This document shows positions 42,374-49,564 of a stretch of 64,000 bases of DNA, one piece after another. The notes under the pieces were generated by a model, which did no database searches, was not told the DNA's origin, and saw only the letters and a list, made by a program, of their open reading frames with translations. Both the position numbers and the translations under genes were made by a program. Source of the DNA: Geomesophilobacter sediminis (GTDB lineage: Bacteria > Desulfobacterota > Desulfuromonadia > Geobacterales > Geobacteraceae); the NCBI RefSeq assembly GCF_016458275.1, contig NZ_JAEMHM010000012.1, positions 62,001 through 126,000 of the forward strand, written 5' to 3'. Within the stretch, counting starts at the first letter, position 1, and the number at the start of each line of letters is the position of its first letter.

Positions 42374-42455
42374 CGCTAGAAGCCGATGAAACAGGAAGAC
42401 GGAAAACACCGGGAGACGCCACCTACCCTGTGGGATCCACACGCTCGGACAGCCA

Positions 42456-42544
42456 TACCCTGTGGGAGCGCCATTGCTGGCACGAACCGCCGCAGGCTGT
42501 GCTATCCGTTGCGTTGGATCGCGACAGGAATGTCGCTCCTACAA
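42456..42544. repeat. Family A palindromic repeat
   Basis: TACCCTGTGGGAGCGCCATT ... GACAGGAATGTCGCTCCTAC. A partial second copy of the left end (ACCTACCCTGTGGGATCCAC) lies just before it at 42421. It fills the gap between DUF2231 and the SDR gene. Confidence 0.75.
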
Positions 42545-42560
42545 CCGGATGAGGTTTTTT

Positions 42561-43583
42561 ATGGAAATAGCCAAGGGAACGGTCGTCGTCGTTACCGGAG
42601 CGTCCGCCGGGGTCGGGCGCGCCACGGCACTTGCTTTTGCCCGGCGGGGCGCCCAGGTGGGCCTCATCTCCCGAAACCTGGAGCGGATGGAGTCCCTTTG
42701 CCAGGAAATCGACGCGGTCGGCGGCTCCGCCCTGGCCCAGGTCGTCGACGTCTCCGACCACGAGGAACTCGAGGAGGCCGCCAACCGCGTGGAGGCCCTT
42801 CTCGGCCCGATCGACGTCTGGGTCAACAACGCCATGGTCTCGGTCTTCTCCCCGTTTAAGGACATGACCAACGAAGAATACCGCCGCGTCACCGACGTCA
42901 CCTATCTCGGAACCGTCTACGGCACTCAGGTGGCTCTGAAACGGATGCTCCCGCGCAACCGGGGTGTCGTGGTCCAGGTCGGCTCCGCCCTGGCCGATCG
43001 GAGCATCCCGCTCCAGTCCGCCTACTGCGGCGCCAAGCACGGCATCCGCGGGTTTACCGACTCGCTGCGCTGCGAGCTTTTGCACGACCGGTCCGGGGTG
43101 CACCTCACCATGGTGCAGCTTCCCGCCCTCAACACCCCCCAGTTCGCGTGGGTGAAGTCGAGACTTCCCAACAAGCCGCAACCGGTGCCCCCGATCTTCC
43201 AGCCCGAAGTAGCGGCCGAGGCCATTGTGTGGGCGGCCCAGCACCGCCGCCGCGAGCTTTACGTGGGGTTTCCTACGGTGAAGGCGATCTGGGCCAACAA
43301 GTTCTTCCCCGGCCTTTTGGACCGGTACCTCGCGCGCTTCGGTTACGATTCACAACAGACCGATGAGCCTGAGGAGCGGAACCGGCCGGACAACCTGTGG
43401 CACTCGGTTCCCGGCCCCTTCGGCGCGCACGGCAGCTTCGACCGCCGCGCCAGCTCCTGCTCCGGGGAACTCTGGTTTTCGGAGCGCAAGGCGGTGGGGC
43501 TTGGTCTGGTCGCTTTCGGCGTAACCCTTTTGGCCGGATGTCTGGTACGGCGTCGTTTCCCGCCGCTCAGTGCGCTTCGGTGA
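42561..43583 (+). CDS. Short-chain dehydrogenase/reductase with C-terminal membrane helix
   Basis: A 340-residue SDR. The cofactor loop VVVVTGASAGVGRATALAFA, the NNA motif VDVWVNNAM-like (IDVWVNNAMVSVF), the catalytic Ser (VQVGSALADRS) and SAYCGAKHGIRGF (YxxxK) are all present. After the about 250-residue catalytic core comes a polar stretch and one hydrophobic helix near the end (VGLGLVAFGVTLLAGCLV), which may anchor it. The ATG at 42561 has GATGAGG seven bases upstream; another in-frame ATG at 42549 is less well placed. It precedes the antiporter operon by 16 bases. Substrate unknown. Similar SDRs are common in stress-type gene clusters. Confidence 0.9.
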   Translation: MEIAKGTVVVVTGASAGVGRATALAFARRGAQVGLISRNLERMESLCQEIDAVGGSALAQVVDVSDHEELEEAANRVEALLGPIDVWVNNAMVSVFSPFKDMTNEEYRRVTDVTYLGTVYGTQVALKRMLPRNRGVVVQVGSALADRSIPLQSAYCGAKHGIRGFTDSLRCELLHDRSGVHLTMVQLPALNTPQFAWVKSRLPNKPQPVPPIFQPEVAAEAIVWAAQHRRRELYVGFPTVKAIWANKFFPGLLDRYLARFGYDSQQTDEPEERNRPDNLWHSVPGPFGAHGSFDRRASSCSGELWFSERKAVGLGLVAFGVTLLAGCLVRRRFPPLSALR

Positions 43584-43599
43584 CCGGTGGAGGGTGGTC

Positions 43600-44085
43600 A
43601 TGAACCTCGCGGCTACCGGTTACCTACTGCTGAACTGGTGCGCATTTCTCGCGCTCTACCTCCTTTTCGCCGGAGAGTTCAACTGGAGCGAAGCGGGCGC
43701 CGGTGCGGTCTTCGCCTTACTCACCACCGCCGCGGTCGCCTTCCTGGGCAAAAAGTTCCGCGACACCCTCTGGGCAAAGCCCTCCTGGATGCGCCTTCTC
43801 CTCCGGATCCCCTGGGCGATGCTCCAGGAGACCTGGCTTTTGGTGGTGGCCTTGTTCCGGAAATTGGCCGGCAGAGCCGCCACCGGGATTTTTCTTCAGA
43901 CCGTATATCCGGCCCCGGAGGACGAGCACGACAGCTCGCGCCGGGCTTACATGGCTTTTGGCGTATGCATCACCCCGAACAGCTACCTGGTCTACCACGA
44001 CGTGAAAAGCCGGAAGGTGCTGGTCCGGCAGTTGGTGGGCAAGGAGCTTTCCGAAATCGACCGGAAATTCGTGGAGTTGCCATGA
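43600..44085 (+). CDS. mnhE: Mrp/Mnh-type antiporter subunit E
   Basis: A 161-residue membrane protein of the PF01899 (MNHE) family: three N-terminal helices, then RLLLRIPWAMLQETWLLVVA and the conserved GVCITPNSYLVYHDV (the usual TPGT motif being replaced by TPNS). MnhE is a core subunit of the multi-subunit Na+/H+ antiporter. GGAGGG precedes the ATG at 43600. It is the first gene of a seven-gene operon in which every junction down to MnhC overlaps by four bases. Confidence 0.88.
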   Translation: MNLAATGYLLLNWCAFLALYLLFAGEFNWSEAGAGAVFALLTTAAVAFLGKKFRDTLWAKPSWMRLLLRIPWAMLQETWLLVVALFRKLAGRAATGIFLQTVYPAPEDEHDSSRRAYMAFGVCITPNSYLVYHDVKSRKVLVRQLVGKELSEIDRKFVELP

Positions 44086-44333
44086 CCCCCTGGCTGGTCT
44101 GCGCTTTTTTCGTAATGCTTGCCCTGGCTTCCCCGCTATGGCTCTGCGCGACCGGGAAAATCATGGAGCGCTTCGTGGCGCTCCAGATGGCCCAGTTGCT
44201 TACCGTGCTGCTTTTTCTGCTTTTCGCCGCAGGGTACCAGCGCAGCATCTATTTCGATGTCGCCCTGGTGCTGGCGGTCCTCTCCTTTGCTTCGGGGCTG
44301 GTGTACGTCCGTTTCCTGGAGCGCTGGCTGTGA
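44082..44333 (+). CDS. mnhF: Mrp/Mnh-type antiporter subunit F
   Basis: An 83-residue protein with three predicted helices: FFVMLALASPLWLCATGK, MAQLLTVLLFLLFAAGY and DVALVLAVLSFASGLVYVRF. The YFDVALVLAVLSFA stretch matches the MnhF/PhaF family. It overlaps mnhE by ATGA and its own stop overlaps the GTG of the next gene. Confidence 0.87.
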   Translation: MTPWLVCAFFVMLALASPLWLCATGKIMERFVALQMAQLLTVLLFLLFAAGYQRSIYFDVALVLAVLSFASGLVYVRFLERWL

Positions 44334-44629
44334 ACGGCTTGGCCGCCGCTGAGCTCCTGGCGGACCTTCTCCTCGTCATGGCGGCCGCGCTTGCCTTGCT
44401 CTGTGCCCTGGGACTCCTGGTGATGGAGGGATTTCACGACAAGCTGCATTACCTCGCCCCGATCGTTCTGGCCACCGCCGCCGTCGTCCTGGCGGTCTTT
44501 CTGCAGGAGGGGCTTAATCCCTCGTCAATCAAGGCGCTGCTGGTTTTTCTGGTGGTCATGATCAGCAATCCCGTGCTGACCTATGCCGCAGCCCGTGCCG
44601 ATCACCTGCGCAAGGGGGGAAAAGAATGA
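44330..44629 (+). CDS. mnhG: Mrp/Mnh-type antiporter subunit G
   Basis: A 99-residue protein starting at GTG inside GTGA of the mnhF stop. It has three helices with LLLVMAAALALLCALGLLVM, then the signature segment GFHDKLHYLAP, related to the RxPDxxxRLHA segment of MnhG, and VMISNPVLTYAAARA in the last helix (the SxPVxxHxxARA motif of the family is recognisable). Confidence 0.83.
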   Translation: MNGLAAAELLADLLLVMAAALALLCALGLLVMEGFHDKLHYLAPIVLATAAVVLAVFLQEGLNPSSIKALLVFLVVMISNPVLTYAAARADHLRKGGKE

Positions 44630-44871
44630 GAATGGCCCTGGAGGTGTTGGCTTTCGTGTTGGTAGCCGCCGCAGCGACCGGGGTCGTCGCCACCCGGGAT
44701 CCCCTCCCTCAGTCCATGGCCGCCAGCCTTTTCGGGCTTCTCCTGAGTGTGCTGTTCATGGTCCTCCAAGCGCCCGACGTGGCCCTTTCTGAAATCGTGG
44801 TCGGCGCCGTGGCCTACCCGCTCATGGTATTGCTTACGGTAACCAAAACGACTGCCAAGGGGGCGCAATGA
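44626..44871 (+). CDS. DUF4040/MbhD-like subunit (part of the MrpA C-terminus)
   Basis: An 81-residue protein with three helices: VLAFVLVAAAATGVVATRDP, SMAASLFGLLLSVLFMVLQA and VVGAVAYPLMVLLTVTK. The PDVALSEIVVGA motif identifies MbhD/DUF4040, a module found either alone in Mbh-like complexes or fused at the C-terminus of MrpA. It overlaps mnhG by ATGA and has GGGGGGAAAA before the start. Confidence 0.84.
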   Translation: MRMALEVLAFVLVAAAATGVVATRDPLPQSMAASLFGLLLSVLFMVLQAPDVALSEIVVGAVAYPLMVLLTVTKTTAKGAQ

Positions 44872-45629
44872 ACGACTCGGCACGAAGGACGCTCTTTTTC
44901 TTCTTTGCCGCCATCCTCGCCGGGGCCTTGGTTGCCGCCCTGCGACACCTCCCCTCCTTCGGCGATTACCAGGGGCCCTACGGCGATGTCATTCTCTCCG
45001 GCTGCATCCCGCAAAGGCATACCCCTCAGGGCGTTGCCGCCGTAACTTTCGACTACCGCGGCTTCGATACCCTCGGCGAAGAATTCATCCTCTTTACCGC
45101 GGTGGCTGGCGTACTCCTTCTTTTGCGGCAGCAGCAGTGCGAGCGGCAGGAAAAACCGCGCGACTGCGAATTGGGCCGCGCCATCCCCGCCACCAGTTCC
45201 GCGGTGCTTGCCGCCGGCCTGCTGATGTTTCCCGCCGCCCTGCTTTTGGGTTGTTCCCTCGTGCTTCATGGCCACCTCACCCCCGGCGGCGGGTTCCAGG
45301 GAGGGGTCCTGCTCGCCACCGCCTTTTACTTCGTCTACCTGAGCAGCGACTACCGGGACCTGACCCGGTTCACTCCCGACCACCTGCTTGATTACCTCGA
45401 GGTGACCGGCGCCACGACCTTTGCGCTGGGGGCGACGCTCCCCCTGGTGCTGAACCGCCCCTTCATGCTGAATTTACTCCCGCTGGGAAAGACCGGCTCG
45501 CTCTTTTCCGCCGGGTTTCTGCCGCTGTTCAACTGCTCGGTAGGGGTGGAGGTCGGGGCTGGCTTTCTGCTTTTGATTGCCGCGTTTTTGAAGCAGGTGA
45601 TCGTCATCAGAAGGGAGTCCGACCAATGA
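44868..45629 (+). CDS. MnhB subunit fused to an MbhE-like N-terminal domain
   Basis: A 253-residue membrane protein. The first 90 residues with GYPDVI-like PYGDVILSGCIP, then HTPQGVAAVTFDYRGFDTLG and EEFILFTAVAGVLLLLR, form the MbhE-like module of MrpA. The remainder, with VLHGHLTPGGGFQGGVLLAT, is MnhB: the GHxxPGGGFQGG motif is diagnostic. The module order implies that the C-terminal part of MrpA is split between this gene and the one upstream. It overlaps both neighbours by ATGA. Confidence 0.87.
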   Translation: MNDSARRTLFFFFAAILAGALVAALRHLPSFGDYQGPYGDVILSGCIPQRHTPQGVAAVTFDYRGFDTLGEEFILFTAVAGVLLLLRQQQCERQEKPRDCELGRAIPATSSAVLAAGLLMFPAALLLGCSLVLHGHLTPGGGFQGGVLLATAFYFVYLSSDYRDLTRFTPDHLLDYLEVTGATTFALGATLPLVLNRPFMLNLLPLGKTGSLFSAGFLPLFNCSVGVEVGAGFLLLIAAFLKQVIVIRRESDQ

Positions 45630-45970
45630 GTCTGCTCCCGATCCTGGTCACGGTTTGGCTGTTTCTGGTGGGCCTTTATGGCATCGCCACCTCCCGGAAC
45701 ACCATTCACCTGGTCAGCTGCCTCTTCGTCACCCAGGCCTCGACCTATGTCTTTTTGCTTTCGATCGGCTTTCGCACCGGCGGCACCGCCCCGATCCTCG
45801 GCAAGCTCCCTCCCGGCGCACCGCTGGTCGATCCGGTGGTGCAGTCCCTGGCGCTTACCGACATCGTTGTCGGCGCCACCGTCTCCGCGCTCATCCTGGT
45901 CTTTGCCCTGCAGGCGCACAAGAAACACGGCACCTCCGACCCGCGCTCCGCACCTCCGATGCGAGGCTGA
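45626..45970 (+). CDS. mnhC: Mrp/Mnh-type antiporter subunit C (NuoK-like)
   Basis: A 114-residue protein with three helices, homologous to NuoK. VGLYGIATSRNTIHLVSCLF and the second-half DPVVQSLALTDIVVGATVSAL match MnhC. The ITDIVVGA segment typical of the family appears here as LTDIVVGA. It overlaps its upstream neighbour by ATGA and ends one codon before the GTG of the next gene. Confidence 0.9.
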   Translation: MSLLPILVTVWLFLVGLYGIATSRNTIHLVSCLFVTQASTYVFLLSIGFRTGGTAPILGKLPPGAPLVDPVVQSLALTDIVVGATVSALILVFALQAHKKHGTSDPRSAPPMRG

Positions 45971-45972
45971 CC

Positions 45973-47793
45973 GTGGATCCCTTCGCGCCCCTCCCCGTGT
46001 TACTCCCGTTGATCGGCGCCGCGCTGGTTGCCCTGCTCGAGAAGTTTCACCAGCGCCATCGGCGGCTCGACCTTGCCACCGTTGCCATCACCCTTGCCGT
46101 CATCGCCTGCGATCTCGAGCTGCTGTTGCGTTGCTCCTCCGCCACCCTCGTTTACTGGTTCGGCGATTGGCACCCGGTCGGTGGGTTTGCGCTCGGCATC
46201 GCTTTCGCCATCGACCCCGCCGGTGCCGCCTTGGCCCTGCTCGCCGCGGTTCTCACTCTGTGCGGGCTCATGTTTTCCTGGCACTACTTCAAGGCCATCG
46301 GCACCTTCTACCACTCGCTGATGCTCCTCTTTCTCGCCTCCATGGGGGGGTTCTGCCTGACCGGCGATCTCTTCAACATGTTCGTGTTCTTCGAACTGAT
46401 GGGGGTCGCCGCCTACGCCCTGACCGGCTACCGCATCGAGGACACCGGCCCCTTGGAAGGGGGGCTGAACTTCTCGGTGATGAACAGCATCGGCGCATTC
46501 ATGGTCCTGCTCGGCATCGGAATTCTCTACTCGCGGACCGGCGGGCTGAACCTCGCCTGGGTGGGGGCCCGGGTTGCCGAGCGACCAGTCGATGCCGCCG
46601 TGGCGTGTGCCTTCATGTTGTTGGCGATCGGCTTTCTGGTGAAAGCTGCGGTCGTTCCTTTTCATTTCTGGCTTCCCGATGCCCACGCCGTTGCCCCGAC
46701 GCCGGCTTCGGTCCTCTTCTCGGGGATCATGGTCGAGCTTGGGCTCTACGCGGTGGCGCGGATCTACTGGACCATCTTCAGCGGCTCGATCCCAGGCGGT
46801 ACCGCCCAGACCCTCCTCCTCGCCGCCGGGCTCACCACCGCCCTGGTCGGGGGGATAATGGCCTTTCTGCAACGCCACCTGAAAAGGTTGCTTGCCTATT
46901 CCACGGTGAGTCACAGCGGTCTGATGCTGAGCGCCATCGCCCTTTTCGACCCGGTTTCGCTGGGCGGTTGTCTCATCTACCTCGCCGGACACGGCCTGAT
47001 CAAGGGAGGGCTTTTCATCTCGTCCGGAATCATCCTTTATCACTTCCACTCGGTGGACGAGGAAACGCTGCGCGGCGCCGGGACGCGACTCAAATTGGTC
47101 GGCGCGGTTTTCTGTCTGCAGGCGCTGGCCCTGGCCGGGCTTCCGCCGTTCGGGACCTTTGCCGGCAAGGCGATGATCGAGGCGCGGGCGGCCGAACTCG
47201 GACTGCATTTTATCGCCCCCATTTTCCTGGTGGCTTCGTCTTTGACCGGGGCTGCCGTGTTGCGCTCCGGTCTCACCGTCTTCTACGGAATCGGCACCCC
47301 AAACTGCCTCTCCGCACCCGCGCCGGCCAAGGGAGATCACGAGTCGCGTGAAACGAGCGGGAAGGAGCACCGGACCCCGCTCATGATGCTGCTCCCCCTG
47401 CTGCTCTTGGTGCTTCTCGCCCTGGCCGTCGGGCTGCTCCCCTCACTGCCGGAAAAGAGCCTTCAGGCCGCGGCGCGGGTCTGCGACCAGCGCGGCTACC
47501 AGGCCCTCGTCCTGGACGGGAAATTTGCCCTGCTGGTTCCGGCCCCGCTTCCCAAAAGGGCCGATCTCATCAAAGGCGTTCTTCCGGCTGGTTTGGCCGT
47601 CGTTCTCGCCGCAGCCGCGCTTTTCGGCCTTCCTCTTCCGGATGTCCTGCTCAGGAGACTGAAAAGCCTGCTGCGCCCGGTGCTCTGGACGCTCAGACGC
47701 ATCCACAGCGGGTACATCGGCGATTACGTCACCTGGTTTGTAATCGGGGCGGCAGTCATGGTTCTCGTCGCTGCAACCTCGCGATTATTGTAA
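45973..47793 (+). CDS. mnhD: Mrp/Mnh-type antiporter subunit D (NuoL/M/N-like proton pump)
   Basis: A 606-residue, about 16-helix membrane protein of the proton-antiporter family. It keeps the charged residues that move protons: the Glu of FVFFELMGVAAYAL, the Lys of LVKAAVVPFHFWLPDAHA, the Lys/His region LKRLLAYSTVSHSGLML and the Lys in HGLIKGGLFISSG. The C-terminal 150 residues are longer than a simple MnhD. It starts at GTG 45973 with GCGAGG seven bases upstream; the upstream CTG is less likely. It is the only NuoL/M/N-like subunit in the operon, where Mrp systems normally have two (A and D). Confidence 0.88.
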   Translation: MDPFAPLPVLLPLIGAALVALLEKFHQRHRRLDLATVAITLAVIACDLELLLRCSSATLVYWFGDWHPVGGFALGIAFAIDPAGAALALLAAVLTLCGLMFSWHYFKAIGTFYHSLMLLFLASMGGFCLTGDLFNMFVFFELMGVAAYALTGYRIEDTGPLEGGLNFSVMNSIGAFMVLLGIGILYSRTGGLNLAWVGARVAERPVDAAVACAFMLLAIGFLVKAAVVPFHFWLPDAHAVAPTPASVLFSGIMVELGLYAVARIYWTIFSGSIPGGTAQTLLLAAGLTTALVGGIMAFLQRHLKRLLAYSTVSHSGLMLSAIALFDPVSLGGCLIYLAGHGLIKGGLFISSGIILYHFHSVDEETLRGAGTRLKLVGAVFCLQALALAGLPPFGTFAGKAMIEARAAELGLHFIAPIFLVASSLTGAAVLRSGLTVFYGIGTPNCLSAPAPAKGDHESRETSGKEHRTPLMMLLPLLLLVLLALAVGLLPSLPEKSLQAAARVCDQRGYQALVLDGKFALLVPAPLPKRADLIKGVLPAGLAVVLAAAALFGLPLPDVLLRRLKSLLRPVLWTLRRIHSGYIGDYVTWFVIGAAVMVLVAATSRLL

Positions 47794-47815
47794 ATTTTTT
47801 CAAATAATATAGAAT
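47788..47815 (+). promoter_or_regulatory. Possible promoter for the DUF2795 gene
   Basis: TTGTAA (47788-47793) and TAGAAT (47810-47815) lie 16 bases apart in an A+T-rich stretch. The first overlaps the mnhD stop. The transcript would start about 35 bases upstream of the DUF2795 start at 47860. Confidence 0.45.
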
Positions 47816-47859
47816 TAATACCGTAGTATCACTCGAGAAACTAGAAGGAGGCAGCAACC

Positions 47860-48144
47860 ATGGCAACTACAGCCGGAAGAGGCACTGGTCACTCTCCTGC
47901 TAACGTCAGCAGGTTCCTCAAAGGCATCGACTTTCCCGCCAAGAAAGACGATCTGGTCAAGCATGCCCAGCAAAACAAGGCGGAAAAATCGGTGATCGAC
48001 GAAATCCAGAAGATGGAACAGCGCGAATTCGAGAGCATGGCCGATGTAATGAAAGCCTACGGTAAAGAGCCGGAGCACGGCAAAAAACAATCGACCCAGG
48101 CTCGCGAATCCCGCGGGAGCTCCCAACATCAGCAGCACAAATAA
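47860..48144 (+). CDS. DUF2795 domain protein
   Basis: A 94-residue hydrophilic, basic protein. The segment SPANVSRFLKGIDFPAKKDD, LVKHAQQNKAEKSVIDEIQK matches the DUF2795 domain, a small helical domain found in stress-responsive bacteria. The C-terminus (GKKQSTQARESRGSSQHQQH) is polar and probably disordered. GAAGGAGG precedes the ATG, and a terminator follows. It is transcribed toward the ferritin-like gene on the opposite strand. Function unknown. Confidence 0.87.
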   Translation: MATTAGRGTGHSPANVSRFLKGIDFPAKKDDLVKHAQQNKAEKSVIDEIQKMEQREFESMADVMKAYGKEPEHGKKQSTQARESRGSSQHQQHK

Positions 48145-48165
48145 CGGCGCAGCGTTGTCCTGAAG

Positions 48166-48201
48166 AAAAAGGCCCAAGCCGAAATGGCTTGGGCCTTTTT
48201 T
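48166..48201 (+). terminator. Rho-independent terminator after the DUF2795 gene
   Basis: AAGGCCCAAGCC (near 48169-48180), loop GAAAT, GGCTTGGGCCTT (48186-48197), then a T-run to 48201. The stem is perfect and GC-rich. Confidence 0.9.
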
Positions 48202-48263
48202 GTCGTGCACCATGGTTGTTGCGGTTTTCATCTCATCGCGCCGCTTCACCCCGAAACGCGAAG

Positions 48264-48287
48264 CGGCTCTTGGCGAACCAAGAGCCG
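48264..48287. repeat. Perfect short inverted repeat
   Basis: CGGCTCTTGG (48264-48273), CGAA loop, CCAAGAGCCG (48278-48287). Ten-base-pair stem with a stable tetraloop-like CGAA, without a T-run. It lies 80 bases beyond the 3' end of the ferritin-like gene and may stabilise transcripts or mark their end. Confidence 0.6.
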
Positions 48288-48366
48288 TTACGGTTGCGAT
48301 ACAGCCGGTATCTGCGGTTCGGTTCCTCTCCTGCCCGGCCCGAACCCGCTCCGTTGCTTTTCCCGA

Positions 48367-48807
48367 CTAGGCTTTCAACGTGGAAAGAGCCTCCCGAACG
48401 AAGGAGAGGTGCCGACGCTCATCGGCCAGGTTGGTTTGAATGATGGTGATGATGTCCGCCGGCCACTGGAGCTTCATGGCGTCCTCGTACTTCGTGGTGG
48501 TCACTTTTTCGTTACTTTCCATCGCTTCCAGGGCACCTTTGGTCCCGGTCAGGCTCCGCAGCGCGGTAAAACCGGTGATGAAGAACCCTTTGAAGTCCGA
48601 GGTGAACTCCGGCGGTTTTCCACCCAGCTCCACGACTTTCGCGGAGAGGGTATCCACGTGTCTCCGGTGATCAGCCTGGAACAGAATGAGCTTGTCCTTG
48701 ATCATCTGTTCTTTGACGTTCTTGATGGCCTGTTCATAGGCATGGGTAGCATCGACGTCGAGCTGAATCAACTTCTCGAGTTGGCTTAGGATCTCGTCTC
48801 TGTTCAT
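48367..48807 (-). CDS. DUF2383 ferritin-like protein
   Basis: A 146-residue all-helical protein starting MNRDEILSQLEKLIQLDVDA. The repeated acidic/His pattern (THAYEQAIKNVKEQMIKD, ADHRRHVDTLSAK and, near the end, TNLADERRHLSFVREAL) suits the di-iron helical bundle of the ferritin-like DUF2383/YciF-type group, in which two ExxH motifs bind metal (the pattern here is DERRH and DHRRH). Function unknown but these proteins are commonly stress-linked. GGGAGG precedes the ATG. It stands alone between a small peptide gene and the inverted repeat. Confidence 0.87.
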   Translation of the reverse strand: MNRDEILSQLEKLIQLDVDATHAYEQAIKNVKEQMIKDKLILFQADHRRHVDTLSAKVVELGGKPPEFTSDFKGFFITGFTALRSLTGTKGALEAMESNEKVTTTKYEDAMKLQWPADIITIIQTNLADERRHLSFVREALSTLKA

Positions 48808-48859
48808 ATGGTGCTCCTCCCTTGGCTTTACTAGAAGGCTAGCACACCGGCATTCTTTA

Positions 48860-48967
48860 TCAATTTATCCTAATGTAATCCGTCCCGGGGATTTCCCAGA
48901 CGGCCAGCCCGACTAAGGCAGTTGCCGCGGCGAGCCCTGCGATACCCGCTTTCACTTTACCGGTCAT
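48860..48967 (-). CDS. 35-residue single-helix membrane peptide
   Basis: A short open frame starting MTGKVKAGIAGLAAATALVG, then a run to LAVWEIPG and ending YIRIN. Residues 5-24 are hydrophobic and would span the membrane once, with a basic N-terminus. A good Shine-Dalgarno sequence, AAGGAGAGC, lies seven to eight bases before the ATG (48965-48967). It lies 32 bases downstream of the FKBP gene and 52 bases upstream of the ferritin-like gene, on the same strand, so all three may share a transcript. No known family recognised. Too short to trust from coding statistics alone, but start signal, length and hydrophobicity agree. Confidence 0.6.
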   Translation of the reverse strand: MTGKVKAGIAGLAAATALVGLAVWEIPGTDYIRIN

Positions 48968-48999
48968 TGCGGCTCTCCTTAGCGAACCAGGCAAGTCAC

Positions 49000-49431
49000 C
49001 TACTCTCCCAATTCGAGTTCGGCCTCCTCCACGGAGATCATCTCGACATCGAAGTACAGGTCCGAGGCTACCTTGCGCCGCACCTGCAGCGGCCGGGTGG
49101 GTGCCGCCGGCATGGTCAGGTAAACATCGCCTCCGTCTTCCGGACCGAAATCGTAACCGAAGCTCGGGCCCCGGGCTCCCGCGGAAAAATGGCTGTCGGT
49201 CGGCGCCTCGTCCTCGTCGAAGGGGTACTCCTCCGCCTCCGAGGCAGCGACACGGATTACCCGATGATCGCCCGGCTTCATCCCCAGGACCCCCATTTCC
49301 AATGTGGGCAGCGTATTCCCCTGCCCCACCACGAATTCCAGCGTGTCTGCGTCGGCGATATCGTAAATGGTTCCGTCCTCAAGTTTGCAGATAAAGCTGA
49401 TTCTCACTCTTTTGCCCTCTTCAGCTTCCAT
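49000..49431 (-). CDS. FKBP-type peptidyl-prolyl isomerase-like protein
   Basis: A 143-residue protein. The N-terminal strand (RVRISFICKLEDGTIYDIAD) and LEFVVGQGNTLPTLEMGVLG, MKPGDHRVIRV match the SlyD-like FKBP fold. Residues 70-105 hold an acidic and Gly-rich stretch (FDEDEAPTDSHF and SFGYDFGPEDGG) in place of the usual insert-in-flap domain, so isomerase or chaperone activity cannot be assumed. AAAGGAGGCAACC precedes the ATG. It leads a short minus-strand run with the 35-residue peptide. A second, more normal SlyD is present at 60.7 kb. Confidence 0.83.
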   Translation of the reverse strand: MEAEEGKRVRISFICKLEDGTIYDIADADTLEFVVGQGNTLPTLEMGVLGMKPGDHRVIRVAASEAEEYPFDEDEAPTDSHFSAGARGPSFGYDFGPEDGGDVYLTMPAAPTRPLQVRRKVASDLYFDVEMISVEEAELELGE

Positions 49432-49564
49432 GGTTGCCTCCTTTCCCTTCCCTTTCTAGATGCAGAAAAGATAGAGAAGTTGCCAAATGAGTCACCATTA
49501 ATATATCATTAACGCTTCCAGCCCAACAACTCTCTTTCGCTCGGTAGATCCAACAGAGGCGGCT

